A DNA stretch of 64,000 bases, from assembly GCA_964464925.1 (NCBI GenBank), contig CAYXLI010000006.1, positions 1 to 64,000 on the forward strand, given 5' to 3'. Shown here piece by piece: positions 36,205 through 45,396 of the stretch. The notes beneath the pieces were generated by a model. It was not told where the DNA came from. It ran no database searches and worked only from the letters and a program-made list of their open reading frames with translations. This DNA is from CAYXLI01 sp964464925 (GTDB lineage: Bacteria > Acidobacteriota > Terriglobia > Bryobacterales > Bryobacteraceae). The position numbers were made by a program, and so were the translations under genes. Positions within the stretch are counted from its first letter, which is position 1, and each line of letters starts with the position of its first letter.

Positions 36205-37654
36205 TCCTAAACGCCGAATTGTCTGGCCGCCACGGTAATGCTGCGGTGCCCTTCACTCCGATTGCAATGATCGAAGTCGGCGACCATGGAATCCAATGAT
36301 CCAGCTTTCGCCAAAGCCATACTGTCCGGTCGAACAGTTGCAACTGCATCCGCGTGATGCGGTCTTTTTTAAGTAGCTTTCCATTAAGATACCAGCCCGG
36401 ACGGGACACTCTATTGAACTCCAGAATTTTTTCTATCCGGAAACCGGCTTCTTCCATCCGCGCGCGCAATTGTTCGTGCGAATACCTCCGGTAATGCCCC
36501 AGCACTTCGTCCAATCTGCCGAAGATTTCCTGTCCGTGCGGCACCAGGACAATCGCCCGGCCTCCGTCGCTCAGGGACGAATAAATGTTCCGTAAGCCAC
36601 CCAGATCGTCTTCTACGTGCTCCAGCACATTCAGGCAAACCACTGTATCCATCTGCCCGTAAAACGGCATCAGATCCGACGCACGCGAAAGGTCGCAAAT
36701 CGCCGTGGTCAAATTCGGCCGGTGGTGAAGCCGGGACCGCAGCCGCGCCATGTGCTCCGTATCCAGATCCGTAGCGACATAACGTTTCCTTCGTCCCGCG
36801 AGTTGCCGCGTGAGGTTCCCCATGCCCGCGCCAATCTCCAAAACGTTCTGCCCCACGTAGGGCCGGATTGTGTCGGCCATCCAGGCATTGAACTGTCCGG
36901 CGATGGAGAACCCATCCAGAATGTGCGCACCCCTGTCGCTGTACAGGTCATTCGTAAACGCGTTCCGAAACAACACCCACGCGGTAGTAAACGCGTCGCT
37001 CATCCGAACCTTCTTGCCTTCTTCATACGTGCGGCCGTAGTAGCGGATACAGGTCTCGTAGAGCCGAGCCTGCCGTTTCGCCACCTTCATCGTGACCTCG
37101 GGTTCGAACCCAAATCGGTTGCATCGCAGAGGAACGCTCTTGAGCAAGGAAGTGCGGAAGGCCTTGTAGCAGGTTGTCAGGTCCGTCAGATTCAGGTCGG
37201 CAAGGATGTTGCAGAACTGCGTCAGGATTTTGTTTGCAAGGCTGTGCCAGAAATACAACACACGACGCTCGCCGGCATTCATGAATCTCGATCCGTACAC
37301 CACATCGGCGCGGTCTTCCAGCAGCGGAGTCAATAATTTTTCATAATCCCGGGGATCATATTCGAGATCCGCATCCTGAATAATGCAGAACTCACCCTTG
37401 GCGTGCTCCAGTGCCGTGCGAATCGCCGCACCTTTCCCCCGGTTGATTCCATGATGGAATACCCGGATTGCCGCCGGCCGCTCCTCAGCCAACCGGTTTG
37501 CCACTTCTTCGGAACCATCTGTGGATCCGTCATCTACGATGATGATTTCCTGGCAGCAACCAGCAGGTAAAGGGCTCTCGAGTACACGTTGGATCAACGT
37601 GCTGAGGTATTCCTCCTCGTTGAACAGCGGCACAATGACGGTGATGAGTGCCAT
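36164..37654 (-). CDS. GT2 glycosyltransferase fused to a SAM methyltransferase
   Basis: A 496-residue protein. Residues 1-235 are a dolichol-phosphate-sugar-synthase-like GT2 (TVIVPLFNEEE, IIVDDGSTDGS, IIQDADLEYDP with the DxD metal site). Residues 255-420 are a class I methyltransferase (VLEIGAGMGNLT, VVCLNVLEHVEDD). The GT2 half probably charges a polyprenyl phosphate with sugar for the GT-C proteins encoded downstream; the methyltransferase might modify the glycan or lipid. ATG 37654 is chosen because the GT2 fold begins there; the open frame extends 29 codons further. It is the first gene of the three-gene cluster. Confidence 0.83.
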   Translation of the reverse strand: MALITVIVPLFNEEEYLSTLIQRVLESPLPAGCCQEIIIVDDGSTDGSEEVANRLAEERPAAIRVFHHGINRGKGAAIRTALEHAKGEFCIIQDADLEYDPRDYEKLLTPLLEDRADVVYGSRFMNAGERRVLYFWHSLANKILTQFCNILADLNLTDLTTCYKAFRTSLLKSVPLRCNRFGFEPEVTMKVAKRQARLYETCIRYYGRTYEEGKKVRMSDAFTTAWVLFRNAFTNDLYSDRGAHILDGFSIAGQFNAWMADTIRPYVGQNVLEIGAGMGNLTRQLAGRRKRYVATDLDTEHMARLRSRLHHRPNLTTAICDLSRASDLMPFYGQMDTVVCLNVLEHVEDDLGGLRNIYSSLSDGGRAIVLVPHGQEIFGRLDEVLGHYRRYSHEQLRARMEEAGFRIEKILEFNRVSRPGWYLNGKLLKKDRITRMQLQLFDRTVWLWRKLDHWIPWSPTSIIAIGVKGTAALPWRPDNSAFRNEEEFTAKATATS

Positions 37655-37820
37655 AGTAGGGCCGGAGAATAAATTGATAGTCGCACCGTTTGCTCGGATT
37701 CGAACCCGTTTAATCACGGTGACAACAGTGCTTCGTCTCATGCTTTTCCGCCTGGCAGAATGACAGCCGCGGTGAAGCAGGTACTTCCGCGAGGGAGCGC
37801 TCCCGCGATATGCTTCCCAC

Positions 37821-39773
37821 GTGCAGCACCGTTTGTATCGGCACAGCCGGCGCAGTTTTCTGCTGACCTTATCAGCACCTCTCTTGTGTGGAGACGAACC
37901 TCGCGAATACTCGCGTGTTTTGCCTGCCTATCTCGCGAGGTTGGCCCGGCAAGCGTATCAGCGCCGCAATGAAGCTTTGGCTAAACTGACCACTCAGCAG
38001 GCAATCGCCGGGAGGCAGGCGTGGATTCGCGACACGTTCTGGAAACTGGCTGGAGGCAAGCCGGAACCTTGTGCGCCGAATACGCGCGTTACAGGTGAGT
38101 TGCAGCGCGCCGGCTACAAGATCGAGAAGCTCGTCTATGAAAGCCAGCCCGGGCTGCACGTTTCGGCGAATTTGTATACGCCGGCAGAAGGCTCAGGTCC
38201 GTATCCCGGCGTGCTGTTCCAGATGGGGCACAGCCCGAATGGCAAGGCCGCGGAGCCGTATCAGAAGTGTTGTCAGGCGCTGGCAAGGCTTGGCTATATC
38301 GTGCTCGCCTTCGATCCGATGGGGCAAGGCGAACGCATCTACATCCAAAATGCAGGTCACAGTCTCAGCGCCGACGACCAGCACACAATCCCGGGCAAGC
38401 GCATGTTGCTGGTGGGCGACACGGCCACGCGCATGCAAACGTGGGATGCCGTTGTCAGCCTGAATATCCTCGCCAGTCATCCCAAAGTGGATGCCCGGCG
38501 GCTCGCGTCTACCGGTCAATCCGGCGGCGGCACTCTCACGATGTTTCTCGCCGCAGTGGATGAGAGACTGGCGGCCGCTGCAGTGTCGTCCGGCAACACG
38601 GAAAATTTCGCGTGCGCGGACTACAATGCTCCGGGGTCGGTGGACGACGCGGAACAGAACCTGATTGGCTCAGGGCCGCTTGGGTTCGATCGTTGGGATA
38701 CGTTATACCCGCTCGCACCGAGGCCCTTGTTGGTTATGGCGAGCACACGCGATTTCTTCGGCACGTATTCGCCGAGTTATCTTCGCAACGGACACGAGGA
38801 GTTTGCGAAACTGAAGAACGTTTACGAGACGCTTGGTGCTCCTTACAAGCTCTCCTGGTATCAAACCGACTTGCCCCATGCGCTCTCAAAAGATATGCGG
38901 CTGCAGATCTATTCCTTCTTCGAGCGTGAGTTGAAGGGATCGTCGCGCCCGGTTACCGAAGAGCCCGCGGTCCAAGCCGAGCCGGACCAAAACCTCTATG
39001 CCGGCAAAACAGGCAGCGTCGTCCGGGACTTCGGCAGTACCACTCCATTCCAGATGGCAAAGCGCCGGGCAGACGCTCTGCGGCCATCGGGTAAGTTGGG
39101 TTGGCTCGATCTTCGCGCACCGAAAAACCCCGCGGTCAGAATCCTCGGGAAGGCGCGGGCCGAACGCTCCAGCATTGAGACATGGGAGATCGAATCTGAG
39201 CCGGGCGTGTGGCTGCCGTGCTTCGTGTGGATGCCTGCTACTCCGACGAGCACTTTGCTGGTTTTGGAGCCGAATGGCCGCACCGCTCATTGGCGTGAAG
39301 GTGATCTCTATCACCGGCTCGCAGCTCAGAACATTCAGGTAGTCGCGTTTGACGTGCGTTGCATCGGTGATTTATCCCCCGAGGTCGGCCGCGGAAATCC
39401 GCACTACACGCGCGAGCGCGCCACAGAAGATGCCTACGCCTGGGCATCGTTCATCCTGGGGCGCTCGCTTCTCGAGCAGCGCATCACGGACATCATTACG
39501 GTGGTCCGCGCCGCCAAGCGTGAGATTCCGTTGACACTGGCTGCGCGTGGTCATCTCACGATACCGGCCAGGTTTGCTGCCGCAATGGAATCGGGCCTGC
39601 AGCGGGTATACGTCTCGGGCGCCCCTACTTCTTTTTGGGACGAACAGAAAGAATCATTCGTAAACTCCGTGCCGGGTATCCTTTCCCGCACGGACATTCC
39701 GCATTTAGGCTCTCGGCAACGAGAGGGGAACTGGACCTTTGAGAATCTGTTACAGACAGCAACACTGGCGTAA
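37821..39773 (+). CDS. Tat-exported alpha/beta hydrolase (acetyl-xylan-esterase-like)
   Basis: About 650 residues beginning with a twin-arginine leader (RHSRRSFLLTLSAPLLCG). The central domain is an alpha/beta hydrolase: GVLFQMGHSPNG, YIVLAFDPMGQGER, nucleophile elbow STGQSGGGTLTMF, and RPLLVMASTRDFFGTY for the acid. A second, weaker hydrolase-like half follows after residue 400. Related proteins are annotated as acetyl-xylan esterases or dienelactone-hydrolase-like. The start is GTG 37821; TTG 37833 is an equally possible start just before the RR motif. It directly precedes the PSD1 and DUF1501 genes and may work on the same polymer. Confidence 0.78.
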   Translation: MQHRLYRHSRRSFLLTLSAPLLCGDEPREYSRVLPAYLARLARQAYQRRNEALAKLTTQQAIAGRQAWIRDTFWKLAGGKPEPCAPNTRVTGELQRAGYKIEKLVYESQPGLHVSANLYTPAEGSGPYPGVLFQMGHSPNGKAAEPYQKCCQALARLGYIVLAFDPMGQGERIYIQNAGHSLSADDQHTIPGKRMLLVGDTATRMQTWDAVVSLNILASHPKVDARRLASTGQSGGGTLTMFLAAVDERLAAAAVSSGNTENFACADYNAPGSVDDAEQNLIGSGPLGFDRWDTLYPLAPRPLLVMASTRDFFGTYSPSYLRNGHEEFAKLKNVYETLGAPYKLSWYQTDLPHALSKDMRLQIYSFFERELKGSSRPVTEEPAVQAEPDQNLYAGKTGSVVRDFGSTTPFQMAKRRADALRPSGKLGWLDLRAPKNPAVRILGKARAERSSIETWEIESEPGVWLPCFVWMPATPTSTLLVLEPNGRTAHWREGDLYHRLAAQNIQVVAFDVRCIGDLSPEVGRGNPHYTRERATEDAYAWASFILGRSLLEQRITDIITVVRAAKREIPLTLAARGHLTIPARFAAAMESGLQRVYVSGAPTSFWDEQKESFVNSVPGILSRTDIPHLGSRQREGNWTFENLLQTATLA

Positions 39774-39783
39774 GCTAACCATC

Positions 39784-42705
39784 ATGAGGACGAAGTGGGT
39801 TTGGCTCGTAGCGATGGCAGCGGCCGCGGCGCCGGTTGAATTCAACCGCGACGTGAGGCCGATCCTGTCCGATCGCTGTTTCGCCTGCCATGGGCCGGAT
39901 AAGGCCAGCCGCAAGAGTGCGCTTCGCCTTGATGTGGAGTCCAACGCAAAGAGTAAACAGGCTAGCGGCAAGACCGCCATTGTTCCGGGCGATCCATCCA
40001 CAAGCGAAATCATCCGCAGAGTCACCTCGACAAATAAGACACTGAGGATGCCACCGGCTTATTTGGGCCACGATGCGCTCCCGGCTTCCGAGATCGACGT
40101 ACTGCAACGCTGGATAAACGAGGGCGCCGCGTACCAGGCGCACTGGTCCCTGATTCCTCCAAAGAAATCACCGCTGGCGGACTCGATCGACGGCTTCATT
40201 CGGGCGCGCCTCGAGCGGGAGGGGCTGAAGCCGTCGCCCGAAGCCGACCGGGCTACGCTGGTCCGGCGCGTCTCGCTTGACCTGACGGGCCTGCCGCCTT
40301 CTGAGGAAGATCTAAAGTCGAACGAACCCTACGAAAAGATCGTGGATAGGCTGCTCGTATCCCCGCGCTACGCCGAACGCATGGCGATCCGGTGGCTGGA
40401 GGCGGCTCGCTATGCCGACACGAACGGATATCAGACCGATGGCCCTCGGGACATGTGGCGATGGCGCGACTGGGTGATCGACGCGTTCCATCGCAATATG
40501 CCGTTTGACCAGTTCACGGTTGAGCAGATTGCCGGTGACCTGCTGCCGAATGCGACCATGCAGCAGCGGCTCGCTACCGGATTCAATCGCAACCACCGCA
40601 CCAGCGCCGAAGGCGGAATCGTGGATGAAGAGTTCCGCGTAGACTACGTGGCCGATCGGGCGGAGACGACCAGCACTGTATGGATGGGGCTCACAGTCGG
40701 ATGCGCCCGCTGCCACGATCACAAATACGATCCCATCACTCAGAAGGAGTATTACCAGCTCTTCGCGTTTTTCAACAACGTGCCGGAGAAAGGCTTCGTC
40801 TACAACTTCGGTAATGAGGAGCCGTATATGAAGGCTCCCTTACCGGACCAGCAGAAACGCCTGAATGAACTGGATGCCAAGGTCGCGACGGCAAAGGCAC
40901 GCGTGGCGGAGTTGGCACCCGTTATCGATAGAGAGGAGGCCCGTTGGGAAGCGAAAGGCGGAACAGCATCCGATTGGACCGTCACCGAAGGCATGACGTA
41001 TCGGGAACCCAAACGGCTTAGCTTCGCCGGCAAAGATTTTGTCACGGCGCCCGATAAAAGCGTCGCCCATTTTGATTACAAAGACCCCTTCACCTTCGCG
41101 GCACGGATTAAGCCTGCTACAAACAAAGGCGCGATTCTCTCGCGGGCGCAGGACTACTTCGAAGGTTCCGGGCACGGGCTATACCTCATCGACGGCAAAA
41201 TCCGGCTGCATGTGATTTTCCGATGGACGGACCTCGGTATGCGCGTCGAGACAGCCCAACCGGTGAAGCTAAATGAATGGCAGCATGTGCTAGTCACTTA
41301 CGACGGCAGCATGAAGGCCGCGGGCGTCCACATGTACGTGGATGGCAAGCCGCAGGAACTCAAGATTCTCTTCGACCAGTGCATTTGGCCGATCGACTCG
41401 AAGGAGCCATTCCGCATCGGCGCGGGCGCAGGTCTGCGCTTTCAGGGAGACATCGAGGACGTGCGCGTTTATAAGCGAGCTCTCTCCGCCGAAGAGGCGG
41501 CCGTCGTCGCAGGCAGGGCGTCGGGAGCCCGCATGTGCTTCCTTGAGAAGCACGCTCCTGCGCAGGTGAAGCAGGCATACGCGGATCTGCGCGCCGCCGA
41601 GCAGGAGCGCAATCAGTTTTACGATACGATTCCGACTGTCATGGTGATGCAGGAACGCGCAGATCGGCGTCCGGCGTTCCTGCTGAAGCGCGGCGCTTAC
41701 GATGCGCACGGCGAACAGGTCCAGCCCGGCGTGCCCGCTGCGCTTCCGCCTTTGGGGACCGGACCGGCAGACCGTCTGGCACTGGCGCGGTGGTTGGTAG
41801 ACCGGGGCAATCCCCTCACCGCCCGAGTGACCGTCAACCGCTTCTGGCAGATGCTGTTCGGAACCGGAATCGTGAAGACCGTGGAAGACTTCGGATCGCA
41901 GGGCGAGTGGCCCGTGCATCCCGAACTCCTCGACTGGCTGGCCGTCGAGTTCATGGATAGCGGCTGGGACGTAAAACATATGATGCGGTTGATGGTGACC
42001 AGCTCGGCGTACAAACAATCCTCGCGCGTGACGCCGGAACTGCTCGAAAAGGATCCGGAAAACCGGCTGCTGGCACGCGGCCCGAGGCTCCGGCTCTCGC
42101 CCGAGATAATTCGCGATCAGGCGCTCGCGTGGTCCGGGCTGCTGGTGGAGAAAGTCGGCGGCCCGAGTGTGAAGCCGTATCAGCCGCCAGGGTTGTGGCA
42201 GGAGCTGGCCGGTGGGAAAGGGTATCAGGCTGACCACGGGGAGGGCCTTTACCGCCGCAGTCTGTACACGTACTGGCGTCGGACTATCGCGCCTCCCTCG
42301 ATGGTGACCTTCGACTCGCCCAACCGGGAGACCTGCGTCGTCCGGGAAAGCCGCACGAACACCCCTCTGCAGGCGTTAAACCTGATGAACGATACCATCT
42401 ATCTGGAGACAGCGCGCGTGCTCGCAGCGAAGTCGTTTGGGGCGGCTCCGGACGAGAGCGGACGCATCGATTGGATGATCCGGCGGATCCTGGCACGGGC
42501 TCCCCGCCAGGGGGAGATCCCGACTGTGGAGAAGGCTTTGAATGGGTTCGTTTCGTATTATTCCGCTCATCCAACCGCTGCCGCCGAGTACCTGAAATCC
42601 GGAGAATCCCCAATCCCCACTGGCATAAAGCCAACGGCTCTGGCCCCTTATGCCGCAATTGCAAACTTATTGATGAATACCGATGAGGCAGTGACGAAGC
42701 AATGA
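39784..42705 (+). CDS. PSD1/DUF1549-DUF1553 protein with cytochrome and LamG domains
   Basis: A 973-residue exported protein. An N-terminal PSCyt1 domain holds one haem site (CFACH at residues 32-36). DUF1549 follows (about 130-330) with ending GCARCHDHKYDPI, a second CxxCH. A concanavalin/LamG insert (about 400-560: FTFAARIKPATNKGAI, HMYVDGKP) and C-terminal DUF1553/PSD1 (about 650-950: NRFWQMLFGTGIV) complete it. This architecture is abundant in Planctomycetes and Solibacter-like acidobacteria. It is thought to act in polysaccharide or sulphated glycan breakdown, although the reaction is unproven. Its stop overlaps the DUF1501 start (ATGA). Confidence 0.88.
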   Translation: MRTKWVWLVAMAAAAAPVEFNRDVRPILSDRCFACHGPDKASRKSALRLDVESNAKSKQASGKTAIVPGDPSTSEIIRRVTSTNKTLRMPPAYLGHDALPASEIDVLQRWINEGAAYQAHWSLIPPKKSPLADSIDGFIRARLEREGLKPSPEADRATLVRRVSLDLTGLPPSEEDLKSNEPYEKIVDRLLVSPRYAERMAIRWLEAARYADTNGYQTDGPRDMWRWRDWVIDAFHRNMPFDQFTVEQIAGDLLPNATMQQRLATGFNRNHRTSAEGGIVDEEFRVDYVADRAETTSTVWMGLTVGCARCHDHKYDPITQKEYYQLFAFFNNVPEKGFVYNFGNEEPYMKAPLPDQQKRLNELDAKVATAKARVAELAPVIDREEARWEAKGGTASDWTVTEGMTYREPKRLSFAGKDFVTAPDKSVAHFDYKDPFTFAARIKPATNKGAILSRAQDYFEGSGHGLYLIDGKIRLHVIFRWTDLGMRVETAQPVKLNEWQHVLVTYDGSMKAAGVHMYVDGKPQELKILFDQCIWPIDSKEPFRIGAGAGLRFQGDIEDVRVYKRALSAEEAAVVAGRASGARMCFLEKHAPAQVKQAYADLRAAEQERNQFYDTIPTVMVMQERADRRPAFLLKRGAYDAHGEQVQPGVPAALPPLGTGPADRLALARWLVDRGNPLTARVTVNRFWQMLFGTGIVKTVEDFGSQGEWPVHPELLDWLAVEFMDSGWDVKHMMRLMVTSSAYKQSSRVTPELLEKDPENRLLARGPRLRLSPEIIRDQALAWSGLLVEKVGGPSVKPYQPPGLWQELAGGKGYQADHGEGLYRRSLYTYWRRTIAPPSMVTFDSPNRETCVVRESRTNTPLQALNLMNDTIYLETARVLAAKSFGAAPDESGRIDWMIRRILARAPRQGEIPTVEKALNGFVSYYSAHPTAAAEYLKSGESPIPTGIKPTALAPYAAIANLLMNTDEAVTKQ

Positions 42706-44069
42706 ACCGCAGACAATTTCTGGCCAGCACGGCGTTCGCGACGCTCCTGCGCGGAGAGGAGCAGAAGCCACACTTCCCAGCCAAAGCCAAGCGCGTCATC
42801 TATCTCTTCCAGTCCGGCGGACCTTCCCAAATGGAGTTGTTCGATTACAAGCCGCGACTAGTGGAATTCCAGGGAACGGACCTTCCGGAATCGGTGCGGA
42901 TGGGCCAGCGGCTCACGCAGATGTCGGCCACACAGCTCAGCTTCCCAGTAGTTCCGTCGAAGTACGCCTTCGCGCAGCACGGTAAGTCCGGTGCATGGGT
43001 CAGCGAACTGCTGCCGCATACGGCGAAGATCGTGGATGATCTGACGTTCGTAAAGTCGGTCCACACTGAGGCGATTAATCATGACCCGGCAGTCACGTTC
43101 CTCCAGACGGGAGCACAGATTGCAGGCCGCCCAAGCATGGGAGCCTGGGTCGTCTACGGCCTCGGCTCAATGACGCAGGATCTGCCCGCGTTCATCGTCA
43201 TGATCTCACCGGGTGCTGGAGGCGGCGGCCAACCTTTGTATGACCGGCTATGGGGCAGCGGCTTCCTGCCCAGCCGCTTTCAGGGCGTGAAGTTCCGGTC
43301 AGTGGGCGATCCGGTGCTTTATCTTTCTGACCCGGCCGGCTTCCCGCGGGACGCCCGGCGTCAATATCTCGACACGCTGAAAACCCTGAATGAATCCACG
43401 GCGGCCGAGTATGGGGACCCGGAAACCGCCACGCGCAGCACCCAATATGAGATGGCATTCCGGATGCAAAGTTCAGTACCGGAACTGACGGATCTCTCGA
43501 AGGAACCAGCGACCGTCGTCGACTCCTACGGTCCGGACGCACGCAAACCCGGCACCTTTGCGTACAACTGTCTGCTGGCGCGGAGGCTCGCCGAACGCGG
43601 CGTGCGATTCATCCAGCTTTACCATCGCGATTGGGATCATCATGGCAATTTGCCCAAGGGCCTGCCGAAGGTATGCCGCGAAACTGATCAGCCCGCCGCC
43701 GCTCTCATTCAGGATCTGAAGCAACGCGGCATGCTAGATGAAACGCTGGTGGTCTGGGGTGGCGAGTTTGGCCGCACCGTGTACTGCCAGGGTCGCCTCA
43801 CCAAGGACGATTACGGCCGCGACCATCATCCGCGATGCTTCACCATGTGGATGGCGGGCGGCGGCATCCAACCCGGACTGACCATGGGAGCCACCGACGA
43901 TTACTGCTATAACATCACCGCGGATCCCGTCCATGTGCATGACATCCAAGCGACGATCCTGCATTGCCTGGGCATCGACCACACCAAATTGACCTACAAA
44001 TTCAAAGGCCGAAGATTTCGCCTGACCGATGTGGCTGGGAACGTGGTCAAGCCGCTGCTGCGAGCGTGA
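42702..44069 (+). CDS. DUF1501 protein (Tat-exported sulfatase-like fold)
   Basis: A 455-residue protein with an RR leader (MNRRQFLASTAFATLLRG). AKRVIYLFQSGGPSQMELFDYKP, RGVRFIQLYHRDWDHH and ETLVVWGGEFGRTVYCQ are the DUF1501 hallmarks; the fold belongs to the alkaline-phosphatase/sulfatase superfamily. DUF1501 genes nearly always follow a PSD1 gene, as here with a four-base overlap, so the two probably work as a pair in the periplasm. The reaction is not known. Confidence 0.88.
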   Translation: MNRRQFLASTAFATLLRGEEQKPHFPAKAKRVIYLFQSGGPSQMELFDYKPRLVEFQGTDLPESVRMGQRLTQMSATQLSFPVVPSKYAFAQHGKSGAWVSELLPHTAKIVDDLTFVKSVHTEAINHDPAVTFLQTGAQIAGRPSMGAWVVYGLGSMTQDLPAFIVMISPGAGGGGQPLYDRLWGSGFLPSRFQGVKFRSVGDPVLYLSDPAGFPRDARRQYLDTLKTLNESTAAEYGDPETATRSTQYEMAFRMQSSVPELTDLSKEPATVVDSYGPDARKPGTFAYNCLLARRLAERGVRFIQLYHRDWDHHGNLPKGLPKVCRETDQPAAALIQDLKQRGMLDETLVVWGGEFGRTVYCQGRLTKDDYGRDHHPRCFTMWMAGGGIQPGLTMGATDDYCYNITADPVHVHDIQATILHCLGIDHTKLTYKFKGRRFRLTDVAGNVVKPLLRA

Positions 44070-44079
44070 TGCGGTGCGC

Positions 44080-45396
44080 CTAGGCGGCTGCCGCAATCGC
44101 GTACTCTCTTCGCATCGGCTGCATCTTGCCGTACGTTAGTGATCTCCAGGCCCATTCAGCCGGGCCGAATTGATAACGTTGCAGCCACCAGTTGCTCGCC
44201 ACCACCTGAATCGCGAAGAACAGGATCGTCGGAATGAAACCCAGCGCCGGACCCATCTTCCCGTAAATCTTCGAGTAGTGAAAGAACAGCGTGAAGAACA
44301 GCGACTCGACCAGGTAATTCGAGAGTGCCATGCGGCCAACCGCTGCAAACGGCGCGACGATTCGCTTCCAACTCACGTTCTGCATCAGGATGAATACGCT
44401 TGCTGCGTAGAAAGCCGCGATTGCAGGAAGCGAAATTTCGCGCGCCATCATCATTGTGTATCCGGCAAACGTCATCTTGTTATTCGGTGGATCCACGATG
44501 AACCGGCAGTACAAGACGATAGCATCCATCAACAGCCCGACGCCCAATCCACTCCACATTACCTTCCTGATCGTCGGCATGTATTCCAAAGGGTTCTTAA
44601 GCAAACCGCTGCGGAACACCCAAAGCCCTGCAAGGAAGCGCGGCAGAATGAAAACCGCATAGAACAGCGGCGTTTGCGGACTGTGGAAGTTCAGCCACTC
44701 CTTCCAATTCTGCTGTACACGAGCGAAATAGCTGCCGTCGCGATAGACGCTGATCGCGTGCTCCAGCATCTTGGCAACCTTCTGCTGGTCGCCGCCGCCC
44801 ATTCCCGGCGGCTTGATGCCGAACCAACTCGCGATATAAAACCCGGTGTAGATCAACAGCGGCACACACCAGAGGCTTACGGCCCACGTGGCTACAGTCT
44901 TCTGTTTGCGTTTCCGGAAGAGCAACAGAGCGAATCCCGTGCAGGCATAGTCGAAGAGGATGTCGCCGGGCCAGATGAGCAGCGCATGGATCAATCCGAT
45001 GCAGAGCAGTATCGCCAGCCGCCGCGGGTAGAACGAAACGGGCTTGCCGCGTTCCTCCGCGCGCGTCATCTGCACCGCGAATCCCAGCCCAAAAAGGAAT
45101 GCGAATAGTGTGATGAACTTGCCCTGAAAGACGGAGTTCACAAAAGCCTGCGCAATCCAGTCGATGTTATGCGTGAACAGGCGGTTAATGTTGCCGTAAA
45201 TTTCGAGCGGCGCGGCAAAGCCCCGCATGTTCGCGGTAAGAATGCCGAACAAGGCTAAGCCGCGTAGAATGTCGATGACGTCAATTCGCTCATTGCCAGC
45301 AACCGGAGCCATGGCTGGTTTCTGAGGTTCGAGACCAGCGGCTTCCTGCACAATGGGAACTTCAAGAGGCGACTCGTTCGTTAACTCTGGATTCAT
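44080..45396 (-). CDS. DUF418 membrane protein (YeiB-like), copy 2
   Basis: A 438-residue protein with about ten membrane helices. The N-terminal motif RIDVIDILRGLALFGILTANMRGF and the C-terminal DUF418 block (VGRMALSNYLVESLFFTLFFHYSKIYG, WLQRYQFGPAEWAWRSLTYGKMQPM) define the family. DUF418 proteins are related to acyltransferase-3-like membrane proteins, but their substrate is unknown. It overlaps the similar upstream gene by four bases, so both are made from one transcript. Confidence 0.83.
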   Translation of the reverse strand: MNPELTNESPLEVPIVQEAAGLEPQKPAMAPVAGNERIDVIDILRGLALFGILTANMRGFAAPLEIYGNINRLFTHNIDWIAQAFVNSVFQGKFITLFAFLFGLGFAVQMTRAEERGKPVSFYPRRLAILLCIGLIHALLIWPGDILFDYACTGFALLLFRKRKQKTVATWAVSLWCVPLLIYTGFYIASWFGIKPPGMGGGDQQKVAKMLEHAISVYRDGSYFARVQQNWKEWLNFHSPQTPLFYAVFILPRFLAGLWVFRSGLLKNPLEYMPTIRKVMWSGLGVGLLMDAIVLYCRFIVDPPNNKMTFAGYTMMMAREISLPAIAAFYAASVFILMQNVSWKRIVAPFAAVGRMALSNYLVESLFFTLFFHYSKIYGKMGPALGFIPTILFFAIQVVASNWWLQRYQFGPAEWAWRSLTYGKMQPMRREYAIAAAA

